Positions 25,173 to 33,549 of a stretch of 64,000 nucleotides of DNA are shown here, one piece after another. The DNA lies in assembly GCF_901827205.1 (NCBI RefSeq), contig NZ_LR594675.1, positions 1,240,001 through 1,304,000 on the forward strand. Direction: 5' to 3'. The DNA comes from Variovorax sp. PBS-H4. Its GTDB lineage: Bacteria; Pseudomonadota; Gammaproteobacteria; Burkholderiales; Burkholderiaceae_C. The first letter of the stretch is position 1, and every line of letters starts with the position of its first letter. The notes beneath the pieces were generated by a model. It did not search any database. It saw only the letters and a list, made by a program, of their open reading frames with translations, and was not told the DNA's origin. The position numbers and the translations under genes were made by a program.

Positions 25173-25850
25173 ATGAACTCGCTCATCGACGAACTCATTT
25201 GCGAGCGGCGCACCAAGCGCGGCTTCCTGGACCGACCCGTACCCGTCGAGACGGTGAGGGACATCCTCTCCGTCGCGAAGTACGCGCCCAGTTCCAGCAA
25301 CACGCAGCCGTGGCGATGCTACGTGGTCACGGGCGAGGCACGCAACCGCGTGACCACGGCGGCCGTCGAGGCGTTCCGCGCCGGGCCCGAGAAGCTCGCT
25401 CCCGAGTACCCCTTCTTTCCGCAGCCGCTGCACGATCCCTACTCGTCGCGCTTCAACACCTTCCGTGGCCAGCTCGGCGACGCGCAGGGCGTGCACCGCA
25501 GCGACAAGGTGGGCCGCATGCGGGACGTGGAGCGGCAGTTCCTCTTCTTCGATGCCCCGGTCGGGATCATCTTCACGATGGACAGGCGCCTGGAATGGGC
25601 CAGCTTCATCTGCTACGGATGCTTCCTGCAGAACATCATGCTTGCTGCCAAGGCACGGGACCTGGACACCTGTCCGCAGCAGATCTGGTCTCTCCAGTAC
25701 CCGGTGCTCCGCGCCGAACTCGGAATTCCCGAAGGCGAGATGGTCGTCGCGGGAATGTCGCTCGGCTATGCGGACAACAGCATGCCGGAGAACCGGATGG
25801 CCTTGCACAAGCTGGAAGTGGAGGAGTTCACCACCTTCATCGCCGCCTGA
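25173..25850 (+). CDS. Nitroreductase family flavoprotein (MhqN/NfsB-like)
   Basis: A 225-residue FMN-dependent oxidoreductase. It has the N-terminal phosphate-binding RRTKRGF stretch, the APSSSNTQPWRCYVV segment after the first helices, and a C-terminal GMSLGYAD FMN-contact motif. It would use NAD(P)H to reduce nitroaromatics or quinones. It is the first gene of a plus-strand operon with a ring-cleaving dioxygenase and a WrbA quinone reductase. The same combination (nitroreductase plus MhqO-type dioxygenase) occurs in quinone-detoxification operons of Bacillus. The role may be keeping quinones reduced before ring cleavage, or removing nitro groups from the substrate. Confidence 0.85.
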   Translation: MNSLIDELICERRTKRGFLDRPVPVETVRDILSVAKYAPSSSNTQPWRCYVVTGEARNRVTTAAVEAFRAGPEKLAPEYPFFPQPLHDPYSSRFNTFRGQLGDAQGVHRSDKVGRMRDVERQFLFFDAPVGIIFTMDRRLEWASFICYGCFLQNIMLAAKARDLDTCPQQIWSLQYPVLRAELGIPEGEMVVAGMSLGYADNSMPENRMALHKLEVEEFTTFIAA

Positions 25851-25899
25851 AACGGGACTCGACGCTTCACCCTACCCAACCACTCAACAAGGAACTTGG

Positions 25900-26850
25900 A
25901 TGTCGATCATCAAAGGCTTTCATCACCTGACCGCCTGCGTCAGCGGGGCTCAGGAAGACGTGGATTTCTACGTCAAGCTGCTCGGCCAGAGCCTGGTCAA
26001 GAAGACCGTGCTGCTGGACGGGGAAGACCCGATCTACCACCTCTACTACGGCAACCCGAAGGGCGATGCCGGAACGCTGGTCACGTCTTTTCCCTTCAGC
26101 CAGAAAGGCGTGAAGGGACGGCGCGGCTCCGGCCAGATTCGCGTCATCAACTACTCCGTGCCCGCGGGTTCGCTGGACTTCTGGCGCGCGCGCTTCGCCG
26201 CCCATGGGGTCGCCTTCGACAAGGACGTGGTCGAGCGCTTCGGCGAGCAGCGCCAGCGCTTTCATCACCCCTGCGGCATCGAGTTCGACCTGGTCGCTTC
26301 CGATCGCGACCCGCGCTTGCCGTGCCTGGCCGATGACATCCCCGAAGCCTTCGCCATCCGTGGCGTGCACAGCATCACGCTGTCGCTGCGCGAGGTGGCC
26401 GAATCGATCACCTTCATGCAGGAGGCCATCGACTTCCGCTATGCGGGCCAGGCGGGGCCGTACCACCGCTTCGAGACGCATGGCGGTGCGCCCGGCACCA
26501 TCGTCGAGTTCCTTCATGAGCCGGATCGCCTGCAGGGGTCGTCGATCTATGGCGAAGGCACCATCCACCATGTCGCCTTCGCGGTCGACAGCGAAGCGCA
26601 GCAGATGCAGATCAAGGACAAGCTGATGGGCATGGGCTACATCGACACCTCCGAGTCGGTCAACCGGAACTACTTTCGCTCGATGTATTTCAAGATGCCG
26701 GGGGGCGTGATCTTCGAGGCGGCCACGACCGACATCGGGTTTGCCATCGACGAGGAACCGGGTCACTTCGGCGAAGAGTTCCAGCTGCCGCCATGGCTCG
26801 AAGATCGCAAGCATGAACTGCTCGGCCGCCTGGAGCCGATCTCGGTATGA
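25900..26850 (+). CDS. Hydroquinone ring-cleaving dioxygenase, PcpA/LinE/MhqO-like
   Basis: A 316-residue two-domain glyoxalase-fold (vicinal oxygen chelate) protein. Probable Fe(II) ligands by comparison with PcpA are His9 in GFHHLTA, a His in GTIHHVAFAV and the Glu in GGVIFEAAT. The segments DFYVKLLGQSLVKKTV and DPIYHLYYGNPKGD match the hydroquinone-cleaving group rather than catechol dioxygenases. These enzymes open substituted hydroquinones between a hydroxylated and the adjacent carbon, giving maleylacetate-type products. That product fits the maleylacetate reductase encoded nearby. AAGGA sits seven bases before the start, and the gene overlaps wrbA by 4 bases. Confidence 0.88.
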   Translation: MSIIKGFHHLTACVSGAQEDVDFYVKLLGQSLVKKTVLLDGEDPIYHLYYGNPKGDAGTLVTSFPFSQKGVKGRRGSGQIRVINYSVPAGSLDFWRARFAAHGVAFDKDVVERFGEQRQRFHHPCGIEFDLVASDRDPRLPCLADDIPEAFAIRGVHSITLSLREVAESITFMQEAIDFRYAGQAGPYHRFETHGGAPGTIVEFLHEPDRLQGSSIYGEGTIHHVAFAVDSEAQQMQIKDKLMGMGYIDTSESVNRNYFRSMYFKMPGGVIFEAATTDIGFAIDEEPGHFGEEFQLPPWLEDRKHELLGRLEPISV

Positions 26851-27485
26851 ACGCCTTCTTCAAACCCAAGGTCCTGGTCGCCTTCTACTCGCGCAACAGC
26901 TCGACCGAGCTGCTGGCCAAGGCGATTGCCGAAGGTGCGGCAGGCGAGGGCGCCGAGGTGCGGCTGCGCCGGGCTCGCGAAGTGGTCGGTCCGGCCGTCA
27001 TGCAGCAGTCGCCCGGCTGGTCAGAGCGCGCGGAACAGATGAACGCGCGGTACGAGGCGCCGACCGAAGCGGACGCCGAATGGGCCGACGCGATCGTGCT
27101 GGGCACGCCGACACGCTTCGGCTCCATCTCTTCGGAGCTGAAGGCCTACATCGATGGGCTCGGGGGACTGTGGTTCCAGGGCAAGCTCAACGGCAAGGTG
27201 GGCTCGGCATTCGGTGCGACCTCGTCGCTGCATGGCGGCAACGAGTCGACCTTGTTGTCGATGTACACGCCGATGGCGCACCTGGGGCTGGTCATCGTTC
27301 CGCTCGGCTATGCCGATGCCGCGATGTTCAAGGCCGGTACGCCGTATGGCGCAACGCATGTATCGAAGCTCGACACGGTCGAGCCCGATGCCGAGCACCT
27401 CGACGTGGCGCGCTTTCAGGGGCGGCGCGTGGCCACGGTCGCCAGGGCACTGCGAGGCGGAGCAAACGTCGAGTCTGTCGCCTGA
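26847..27485 (+). CDS. wrbA: NAD(P)H:quinone oxidoreductase, WrbA/flavodoxin family
   Basis: A 212-residue flavodoxin-fold protein with the WrbA motif TPTRFGSISSELKAYIDG and the FMN-contact region GATSSLHGGNESTLLSMY. WrbA proteins are two-electron quinone reductases that avoid semiquinone formation. It is the third gene of the operon and is coupled to the dioxygenase by an ATGA overlap. Reduction of benzoquinone to hydroquinone, the substrate of the preceding dioxygenase, is the natural inference. Confidence 0.9.
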   Translation: MNAFFKPKVLVAFYSRNSSTELLAKAIAEGAAGEGAEVRLRRAREVVGPAVMQQSPGWSERAEQMNARYEAPTEADAEWADAIVLGTPTRFGSISSELKAYIDGLGGLWFQGKLNGKVGSAFGATSSLHGGNESTLLSMYTPMAHLGLVIVPLGYADAAMFKAGTPYGATHVSKLDTVEPDAEHLDVARFQGRRVATVARALRGGANVESVA

Positions 27486-27504
27486 GAAGCGCAGCAAGCG
27501 CAGT

Positions 27505-28110
27505 TCAGTCGCCGCTCAGCAGCGGCATCCATCCGGGCTGCTCGCCGACGCGGCGTGTCCACGCCTGGATGGCGGGGTAGCGGGCCATGTCGTAGCCGCC
27601 TTGCCCGGCGAGCGACACATAGCACGAGACCGCCAGGTCGGCGAGCGTGTACCGCTCGCCGACCATCCAGGTGTGCCCGTCGAGCCAATGTTCGAGTTTC
27701 GCCAGGGCAGCGTCGCCGTCCTTCTGAAAGCGGGCGATGTCTTCCGCCCGGTCGGCAGCCAACCCCCGCAGGTGGAAGACGCGTGGTATCGCAATCGGCT
27801 TCTGAAGATCCGCCTGCTCGAAGAACAGCCAGCCCAGCACCTCTGCGCGCAGGAACGGGTCCTCGGGCACGAAGCGGGTGCCCTCGGCCAGGTAGAGCAG
27901 GATGGCGCCCGACTCGACCAGCGTTCGACCGTCCTCGAGTTCGAGTGCCGGGACCCGCGCGAAGCGGCTCTTCTGCTGGAACGCCGGGCTTGCGGCTTCT
28001 CCTTTGACGAGATCGAGTGTCACCCGTTCGAACGGAATTCCGAGCTGGTTCAGCAGGAGGCGGACTTTCCAGCAGTTGCCGGAGAAACGGCTGTCATAGA
28101 GGCGAAGCAT
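27505..28110 (-). CDS. Glutathione S-transferase family protein
   Basis: A 201-residue GST of normal length. The N-terminal thioredoxin-like domain starts LRLYDSRFSGNCWKVRLLLN (putative catalytic Ser/Cys in that stretch) and has the RVPALELEDGRTLVESGAIL glutathione-binding block. The C-terminal helical domain ends with YTLADLAVSCYV. It converges with wrbA, 19 bases apart, and lies upstream of a LysR gene on the same strand. Glutathione conjugation or isomerisation (for example maleylpyruvate-type) in the aromatic pathway, or general detoxification, are both possible. Confidence 0.85.
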   Translation of the reverse strand: MLRLYDSRFSGNCWKVRLLLNQLGIPFERVTLDLVKGEAASPAFQQKSRFARVPALELEDGRTLVESGAILLYLAEGTRFVPEDPFLRAEVLGWLFFEQADLQKPIAIPRVFHLRGLAADRAEDIARFQKDGDAALAKLEHWLDGHTWMVGERYTLADLAVSCYVSLAGQGGYDMARYPAIQAWTRRVGEQPGWMPLLSGD

Positions 28111-28231
28111 GGGTGGACTCGCAAGAGGCAGAGGGGAACGAATGGGCAGGTAGGGATGATCCCGTTCCGCCCGGCTGCTGGCAAGCCTCTTGAGTCCTCC
28201 CGTGCGGCCTTCGGCAGCACGCACCGCACCG

Positions 28232-29158
28232 CTATCGCCTCCTCGCGGGAGGACTCATGACTGCCGGAGGCATCAAGCCGGCGACAACCTGCCGGAGCCA
28301 CGCGTTGCCCGGGTCCCTGTGAAAGCGCGCGTGCCAGTGCTGCTTGACCGTGTAGCGCGGCAGTTTGCAGGGAACGGGCAGGTGGCGGATCGGCTCGCGC
28401 GCGAGCATCACGCTCGCATAGTGGCGCGGCACCGTGGCCAGCAGCTCCGTCTCGGCCACGATCTGCGCCACGGCGAGGAAGCTCGGCACCCGCAAGGCAA
28501 CGCTGCGCTGGATGCCGGCTGCGGCGAGCGCTTTTTCCACGATCGCGGTGTGGCCGGTGCCCGAGGTGCTCACTTCGACATGGCGCTCGGTGCCGTAGGC
28601 CTGCTTGCCCAGCCGCTTGCCGATGCGTGCATGGGAGGCGCTTGCGATGCAGAGGAAGTCCTGTTCGAAGAGCGACTGCTGGTAGAAGCCGGCGTCGAGC
28701 TGCGGCATATAGCCCACCGCGAGGTCGACTGCGCCATCTTCGAGGCGCCTGGGCGTGTCGGCAGAGATCTTCTCGGCCTCGATGTCGATGCCCGGCGCGC
28801 GGGACTGCAGGTGGTTCAGCAGCCGCGGGAGCAGGGAGATCTCACCCAGGTCCGTCATGCAAACGCGAAACGAGCGCCTGGCACTGGACGGGTCGAAGGC
28901 AGGGGCCCCGGTCCTGGCGTTCTCGAGGCTCTCGCGCACCTGCCGCAGCAGAGGGTGCAGCGCGTCTGCCCGCGGTGTCGGCCGCATGCCGCGCGACGTG
29001 CGGGCAAAGAGCGGGTCGCCGTAATAGCTGCGCAGGCGGCCCAGCGCCGTGCTCGCGGCGCCCTGGCTGATGCCGAGTGTTTCCGCGGCGCGCGAAACAT
29101 TCAGGGCCTTGTAGATCTCGTCGAAGACCGAGATCCATTCCAGATCGAGCGACGCCAT
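28232..29158 (-). CDS. LysR family transcriptional regulator, NahR/NodD-type
   Basis: A 308-residue LysR protein whose N-terminus has the NahR/NodD-like pattern: FDEIYKALNVSRAAETLGIS, then YGDPLFARTSRGMRPTPRA. Members of this branch control aromatic degradation in many Burkholderiales, and LinR/PcpR belong to the same broad group. It is divergent from the Bug binding-protein gene at 29271 and so probably controls the Bug-amidase pair. The frame stays open upstream of the ATG at 29158, but no family signature precedes it. Confidence 0.87.
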   Translation of the reverse strand: MASLDLEWISVFDEIYKALNVSRAAETLGISQGAASTALGRLRSYYGDPLFARTSRGMRPTPRADALHPLLRQVRESLENARTGAPAFDPSSARRSFRVCMTDLGEISLLPRLLNHLQSRAPGIDIEAEKISADTPRRLEDGAVDLAVGYMPQLDAGFYQQSLFEQDFLCIASASHARIGKRLGKQAYGTERHVEVSTSGTGHTAIVEKALAAAGIQRSVALRVPSFLAVAQIVAETELLATVPRHYASVMLAREPIRHLPVPCKLPRYTVKQHWHARFHRDPGNAWLRQVVAGLMPPAVMSPPARRR

Positions 29159-29270
29159 CGGGTTGACTCCTGTGATATCGAAAACCTCGATACAGAGTAT
29201 CCATGCATACGGTTGATCCTGATAGCGCGCTCGCTCAAGAATGCGTGCTCTCACCCACCAAGGAGCCGAT

Positions 29271-30275
29271 GTGATTTCAGGATTCATGCGCACAGTTCTT
29301 GGCGGCCGCGTCGTGTCCGCGCTCCTTCTTGCGGCTGGAGGGTGCCTGCACGCAGCGGCCTCGGCGCAGGCGGCTTTTCCGTCCAAGCCAGTGACGATCA
29401 TCACGACCTTTTCGGCCGGCAGCGGCCCGGACGCCATGATGCGCGCCGTCGGAGAGAAGCTCTCCGCGCAGTGGAAGACACCGGTGCTCGTCGACAACCG
29501 GCCCGGCGGCGCAGGCTTCATCGCCATCAATGCCGCGCGCGCCGCAGCGCCGGACGGTCATACGCTGCTGATGCACGAAGGCGATGCGATCAGTGCCTTG
29601 CCGCATCTCTTCAAGAGCCGCAGGTTCCGCGTGTTCGATGCCTTCGAGCCGGTCGGCGTGCTCTACGACACGCCCTTCTTCGTCGTGGTCTCGTCGACCT
29701 CGCCCTGGAAGAACGTCGGCGACTTGCTGGCGGCGGCCAAGGCGAAGCCGGGCGCGCTTACCTACGGCACCTGGGGCGTCGGAAGCACGGCGCACCTGCA
29801 ATCCGCATTGTTCGAGGGCAAGGCGGGCGTGCGGATGCTGCACGTGCCCTATAAGGAAATGGGGCAGCTCTACACCGGGGTGAGTACGGGCGAGACCGAC
29901 TGGGCGCTGGGCGCCATGGCGTCGACCCAGTTCGCCTACCAGGCCGGGCGGGTGAAGTACCTGGCGGTCACGCGCGCGCGGCGCCTGCCGGACATGCCGG
30001 ACGTTCCGACGCTGGCCGAGGCCGGAGGGCCTGCGAACTTCGAGGCGAGCGGCTTCGTCGCACTGCTGGCCCCCAAGGGAACCCCGGAGCCGATCTGCGA
30101 GAGGATCAACAAGGACCTGCTCGCCGCAGTCGCCAGTCCCGAGGTGCAGGCCCGCTTCAAGACTTTCAATTTCGAAGCTGCGCCCTGGTCGCCGGCGCAG
30201 ACGCGCCGCGCGATCGAGACACGCACCGCGGCCTATGAACAGGTCATCACGAGCAATGGCATCAGGCTCGATTGA
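29271..30275 (+). CDS. Tripartite tricarboxylate transporter-type (Bug) periplasmic binding protein
   Basis: A 334-residue Bug-family protein. A signal peptide ends near AASAQA, then the family landmarks AFPSKPVTIITTFSAGSGPD and VDNRPGGAGFIAINAA. The start is placed at GTG 29271 because AAGGAG lies five bases upstream; the ATG at 29286 has no such site. No TctA/TctB membrane genes are nearby, as is common for the expanded Bug families of Burkholderiales. It sits directly upstream of an amidase gene, so it may bind an amide or the acid released from it. Confidence 0.88.
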   Translation: MISGFMRTVLGGRVVSALLLAAGGCLHAAASAQAAFPSKPVTIITTFSAGSGPDAMMRAVGEKLSAQWKTPVLVDNRPGGAGFIAINAARAAAPDGHTLLMHEGDAISALPHLFKSRRFRVFDAFEPVGVLYDTPFFVVVSSTSPWKNVGDLLAAAKAKPGALTYGTWGVGSTAHLQSALFEGKAGVRMLHVPYKEMGQLYTGVSTGETDWALGAMASTQFAYQAGRVKYLAVTRARRLPDMPDVPTLAEAGGPANFEASGFVALLAPKGTPEPICERINKDLLAAVASPEVQARFKTFNFEAAPWSPAQTRRAIETRTAAYEQVITSNGIRLD

Positions 30276-30286
30276 GGCGCGTGCGC

Positions 30287-31753
30287 ATGACTCGAATCAG
30301 CAATCCAGGTGCACCGGCTGCGTCAGCGTCGGCTGGCACGCTGCCACCTGACGTGTGCCGGTGGGGAGCGACGGACATCGCTGCGCGCATTCGCGACGGA
30401 GCCATCTCCAGCGTCGAAGTGACGCAGGCCTTCCACGCCCGCATCGATGCCGTGAATCCAAGGCTGAACGCTATCGTCCACGCAGACCGTGAACGCGCCC
30501 TGCAGATGGCGCGCGAAGCCGATGCGCTGCGGGCTCGCGCACCGCAAGAGATGGGATGCCTTCACGGGGTGCCCGTCACCATCAAGCTCAACGTCGACGT
30601 GGCGGGAGAGGCGACGACGAACGGCGTTCCGGCTTTCGCAGACCGCATCGCACCGGCCGACAGCGCCGTGGTGGCCAACCTGCGGCGCGCCGGCGCGGTG
30701 ATCCTCGGCCGGACCAACGTGCCGCCCTTCTCCTTCAGGTGGTTCACCGAGAACCCGCTGCATGGAAGGACCTTGAACCCTTGGCGCACTGAGATCACCT
30801 CCGGCGGCTCGAGCGGCGGTGCGGCGGTTGCCGCGGCTTCGGGTATGTGCGCCTTGGCGCATGGCACCGACATTGCGGGCTCGATCCGCTACCCGGCCTA
30901 TGTCAACGGGGTGGTGGGCCTGCGTCCGACGCCGGGTCGCGTCCCGGCCTGCCATCCCACGACCACGACGCGCTTTCTCGGATTGCAGCTCTTCTCGGCG
31001 CAGGGCGTGCTGGCGCGCGGCGTCAGGGACGTCGAGTTGGGCCTGCGCGCGATGGCGGCCGAAGGCGCCAGCGATCCGACCTGGATCTCTGCGCCACTGG
31101 ACTTCCCCGACGACGGCGCACCTGTGCGCGTGGCGTGTGTGGATGAAATCCCCGACACGCGGCTGGCCCCTGAAGTCAAGGCTGCCCTGTCGCAGGCAGC
31201 GCGCTCACTGGAAGCGGCGGGCTATCGGGTCGAGCGCGTCGTGCCACCCGGCATCGACGAAGCCCTGGAGATCTGGCTGGCCGTGGTGATGAACGAAGTG
31301 CGCATGGGCATGTTGTCCGCTGTCGAGGCCATGCAGGACGCCAGCATCCTGAGTTCAGTCCGCTCGATGGCAGCCTGCGCTCCGGCCCCCGAACTGCACG
31401 CGTATGCCACGGCACTGGCGAGGCGCGACGTGCTGCGCCGAGAGTGGAACGAATTCTTCGAGCGCTATCCGCTGCTGCTCATGCCGACTTCGTGCCGGGC
31501 CCCGATGCCGTGGGGCGAAGACTTGCAGGGGCCGGAAAAGATGCGTGAACTGCTCGCGGACCAATCTCCTCTGATTGCGGTCGCGGCGCTGAGCCTGCCG
31601 GGACTCCATGTTCCGACCGGGCTGCAGGCGGGTTTGCCGAGCGGCGTGCAACTGGTGGCCGCAAGCTTTCGTGAACGGCGCCTGCTCGAAGCCGCACGGA
31701 TCATCGAGCGCGACGCGGAGCCTTTTCCCGACGCCGCGATGAACAGAGCCTGA
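30287..31753 (+). CDS. Amidase signature family hydrolase (second copy)
   Basis: A 488-residue amidase with Lys in VPVTIKLNVDV, TSGGSSGGAAVAAASG, and Ser in GTDIAGSIRYPAYVNG. It is distinct in sequence from the amidase at 21.4 kb (for example IKLNVD in place of VKDLID). It follows the Bug binding-protein gene by 11 bases, so the two are probably one transcription unit under the divergent LysR gene. The conserved framework supports amide or ester hydrolysis; the actual substrate is unknown. Confidence 0.88.
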   Translation: MTRISNPGAPAASASAGTLPPDVCRWGATDIAARIRDGAISSVEVTQAFHARIDAVNPRLNAIVHADRERALQMAREADALRARAPQEMGCLHGVPVTIKLNVDVAGEATTNGVPAFADRIAPADSAVVANLRRAGAVILGRTNVPPFSFRWFTENPLHGRTLNPWRTEITSGGSSGGAAVAAASGMCALAHGTDIAGSIRYPAYVNGVVGLRPTPGRVPACHPTTTTRFLGLQLFSAQGVLARGVRDVELGLRAMAAEGASDPTWISAPLDFPDDGAPVRVACVDEIPDTRLAPEVKAALSQAARSLEAAGYRVERVVPPGIDEALEIWLAVVMNEVRMGMLSAVEAMQDASILSSVRSMAACAPAPELHAYATALARRDVLRREWNEFFERYPLLLMPTSCRAPMPWGEDLQGPEKMRELLADQSPLIAVAALSLPGLHVPTGLQAGLPSGVQLVAASFRERRLLEAARIIERDAEPFPDAAMNRA

Positions 31754-31798
31754 ACGTCGGGAACGAGCACTGCGCGAACGTGCGGGCAGGATGCTTCG

Positions 31799-32287
31799 TC
31801 AGGCCATCATTTGCTCGAGCGTCTTTCCGGCGTCGAGTGCTTCTTTCAGCCAGCGGGGCTTCGGGCCCATGCCGGACCATGTATGTCCGGCATCATCCTT
31901 GTAGGCAATCTTCGCCCTGCGCTTCTTGGCCGCTTTGCGCTTGCCGCCAGTCATTTCCGCGGAAGGGGCTTGCGTGGCGAATTCCTCGAGTGTCCTGCCC
32001 CCGTCGAGTGCACTGCGCAACCAGCCCGGCCGCTTGCCCATGCCTGACCAGGAATTGCCTTGGCCGTCACTGTATTTCGCAGCGCGGACTGGAGCCGCCT
32101 TTTTCGCATTTTTCTTCGCACCGTTGGACGCAGTGCCAAAACCCAGTTGCTGAGCGCTGAGTCCGTAGTGCTTGATCGCGACCTTGATACGGGCGACGAC
32201 TTCGTCGATTTCCCGCACGCGCAGCTTTTCAGCCTGGCGCTGGAGAGTCTCGATTTGCTTCTGAATCTGCTCGTAACTCTGAGTCAT
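31799..32287 (-). CDS. H-NS family nucleoid protein with duplicated C-terminal DNA-binding domain
   Basis: A 162-residue H-NS-type protein. Residues 1-45 form the oligomerisation coiled coil. A Lys/Ala-rich linker is followed by two copies of the H-NS DNA-binding fold: residues 71-103 (core WSGMGKRPGWLRSAL) and 128-160 (core WSGMGPKPRWLKEAL), joined by a second basic linker. Ordinary family members have about 100 residues and one copy. It may silence the GC-poorer promoters of the neighbouring catabolic islands, with tighter binding or DNA bridging because of the second domain. That role is inference. Confidence 0.9.
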   Translation of the reverse strand: MTQSYEQIQKQIETLQRQAEKLRVREIDEVVARIKVAIKHYGLSAQQLGFGTASNGAKKNAKKAAPVRAAKYSDGQGNSWSGMGKRPGWLRSALDGGRTLEEFATQAPSAEMTGGKRKAAKKRRAKIAYKDDAGHTWSGMGPKPRWLKEALDAGKTLEQMMA

Positions 32288-32380
32288 TGGATTTGGATTC
32301 CAGTATGTGAAGAAGACTCGACTTTAATCTTATTGGCGAGCCCTGCAAAACCGGGTGTCCAGAAACGGCAGTTCTTCAAG

Positions 32381-32404
32381 CGAGTGCGCTTTGCAATGCA
32401 CTCG
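32381..32404. other. Inverted repeat in the gap between H-NS and Bug genes
   Basis: CGAGTGC and GCACTCG flank a 10-base loop in the 235-base gap between the H-NS start and the end of the Bug gene, both on the minus strand. It could be a weak terminator for the Bug operon or an operator. There is no T-run. The AT-richer stretch at 32310-32335 probably holds the H-NS promoter (TAAGAT on the minus strand). Confidence 0.35.
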
Positions 32405-32522
32405 ATTGGCGGTGAAGCCAGGAGCCGCCACGCGGCGTGCATCGGCGACTCAGGCCGTCGAGCATTTCGTCGCGTGGTCGGCGGGCTCGTCGAGGATCTT
32501 CTTTACAGGTGAGAGCCTGTTC

Positions 32523-33503
32523 CTAGTCCGCCTTGAGCCGGCCGTCCTTGGTGGCCTGGGTGGCCAGCGCGTATTCGGCATCGAGGATGCGCGCGAACTC
32601 CTGCGGCGTGCCGGAGAAGGCGACGCTTCCGAGCTCCCGAGCACTGTTGACTGTCTGCGGGTCCTTGACGGCCTGGGCCAGCGCTGCGGCGAGCTTGTCC
32701 TGCACGTCTTTCGGGGTTGCGCTGGGCGCCACCACGCCGACATAGGTTGTGCCGTCGAGCTCGCCGAAGCCTTGCTCGGCAACCGTCTGCACGCCTGGCA
32801 GCGACGGGTCCTGCGTGGGCCCGAGGACCGCCAACGCCTGAAGTGTGCCGGCCTTCACGTGCTGGAGCGAGCTCGTCACCTGGTCGAAGTGCACGTCGAC
32901 CTGGCCGCCGATCAGGTCGACCAGCGCGGGGCCCGAGCCCTTGTAGCTGACGACGGTGAACTTGGCCTTGAGCAGGCTCTCCAGCTGCAGCAGCGCGAGA
33001 TGGTTCGGCGTGCCCGGTCCGGAATGGGCCGCGACCAGCTTGCCGTCGCCCGAGCGTGCATAGGCGGCGAGCTCCTTGAAGTTCTTGAAGCGGGTTTCGT
33101 TCTTGCGCGACAGCAGCACCATCGAGCTCTTGTTCACCAGTCCGATCGGCGCGAAGCTCGATCGGCCGTAGCTGGTCTTGACCATCTCCGGGACGGTGAC
33201 GATGACGCCGGCGCCGCACAGCAGCAGCGTGTAGCCGTCGGCCGGGGCGCGGGCGACCTGCATCGCGCCGATCGAGCCGCCGGCGCCGGCGCGGTTGTCC
33301 ACGATCACCGACTGGCCCAGCACCTTGCCCAGCGCAACGGCCACCGTGCGCGCGACGATGTCGGTGTTGCCGCCCGGCGAGAAGGGCACGACCAGCGTGA
33401 TCGGCTTGCTGGGAAAGGCCTGCGCCCAGGCGCTCGTGCCCAGCAGGCTGCCCGCGGTTGCGGCCGCGCCGAGGTTCAGCAGTTTGCGACGTTGAATGTT
33501 CAT
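32523..33503 (-). CDS. Tripartite tricarboxylate transporter-type (Bug) periplasmic binding protein (second copy)
   Basis: A 326-residue Bug protein. The leader begins MNIQRRKLLNLGAAATAG and ends near SAWAQA; the RR-K-LL pattern suggests Tat export. The mature part has AFPSKPITLVVPFSPGGNTD and VDNRAGAGGSIGAMQVA. It lies 46 bases downstream of the DapA-like gene on the same strand, so the two form one operon. No TctA/TctB genes are adjacent. It probably captures the substrate or product of the DapA-like aldolase, for example a sugar-derived or keto acid. Confidence 0.88.
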   Translation of the reverse strand: MNIQRRKLLNLGAAATAGSLLGTSAWAQAFPSKPITLVVPFSPGGNTDIVARTVAVALGKVLGQSVIVDNRAGAGGSIGAMQVARAPADGYTLLLCGAGVIVTVPEMVKTSYGRSSFAPIGLVNKSSMVLLSRKNETRFKNFKELAAYARSGDGKLVAAHSGPGTPNHLALLQLESLLKAKFTVVSYKGSGPALVDLIGGQVDVHFDQVTSSLQHVKAGTLQALAVLGPTQDPSLPGVQTVAEQGFGELDGTTYVGVVAPSATPKDVQDKLAAALAQAVKDPQTVNSARELGSVAFSGTPQEFARILDAEYALATQATKDGRLKAD

Positions 33504-33549
33504 GGCTTTGTGTCTCCGATACCTGTGTCGATGGAAGCTGGGCCGCGCG

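Noticed and set aside
29271..33503. Complete tripartite tricarboxylate transporters
   Set aside because: Only the Bug binding proteins are present; no TctA or TctB membrane genes occur in the window.
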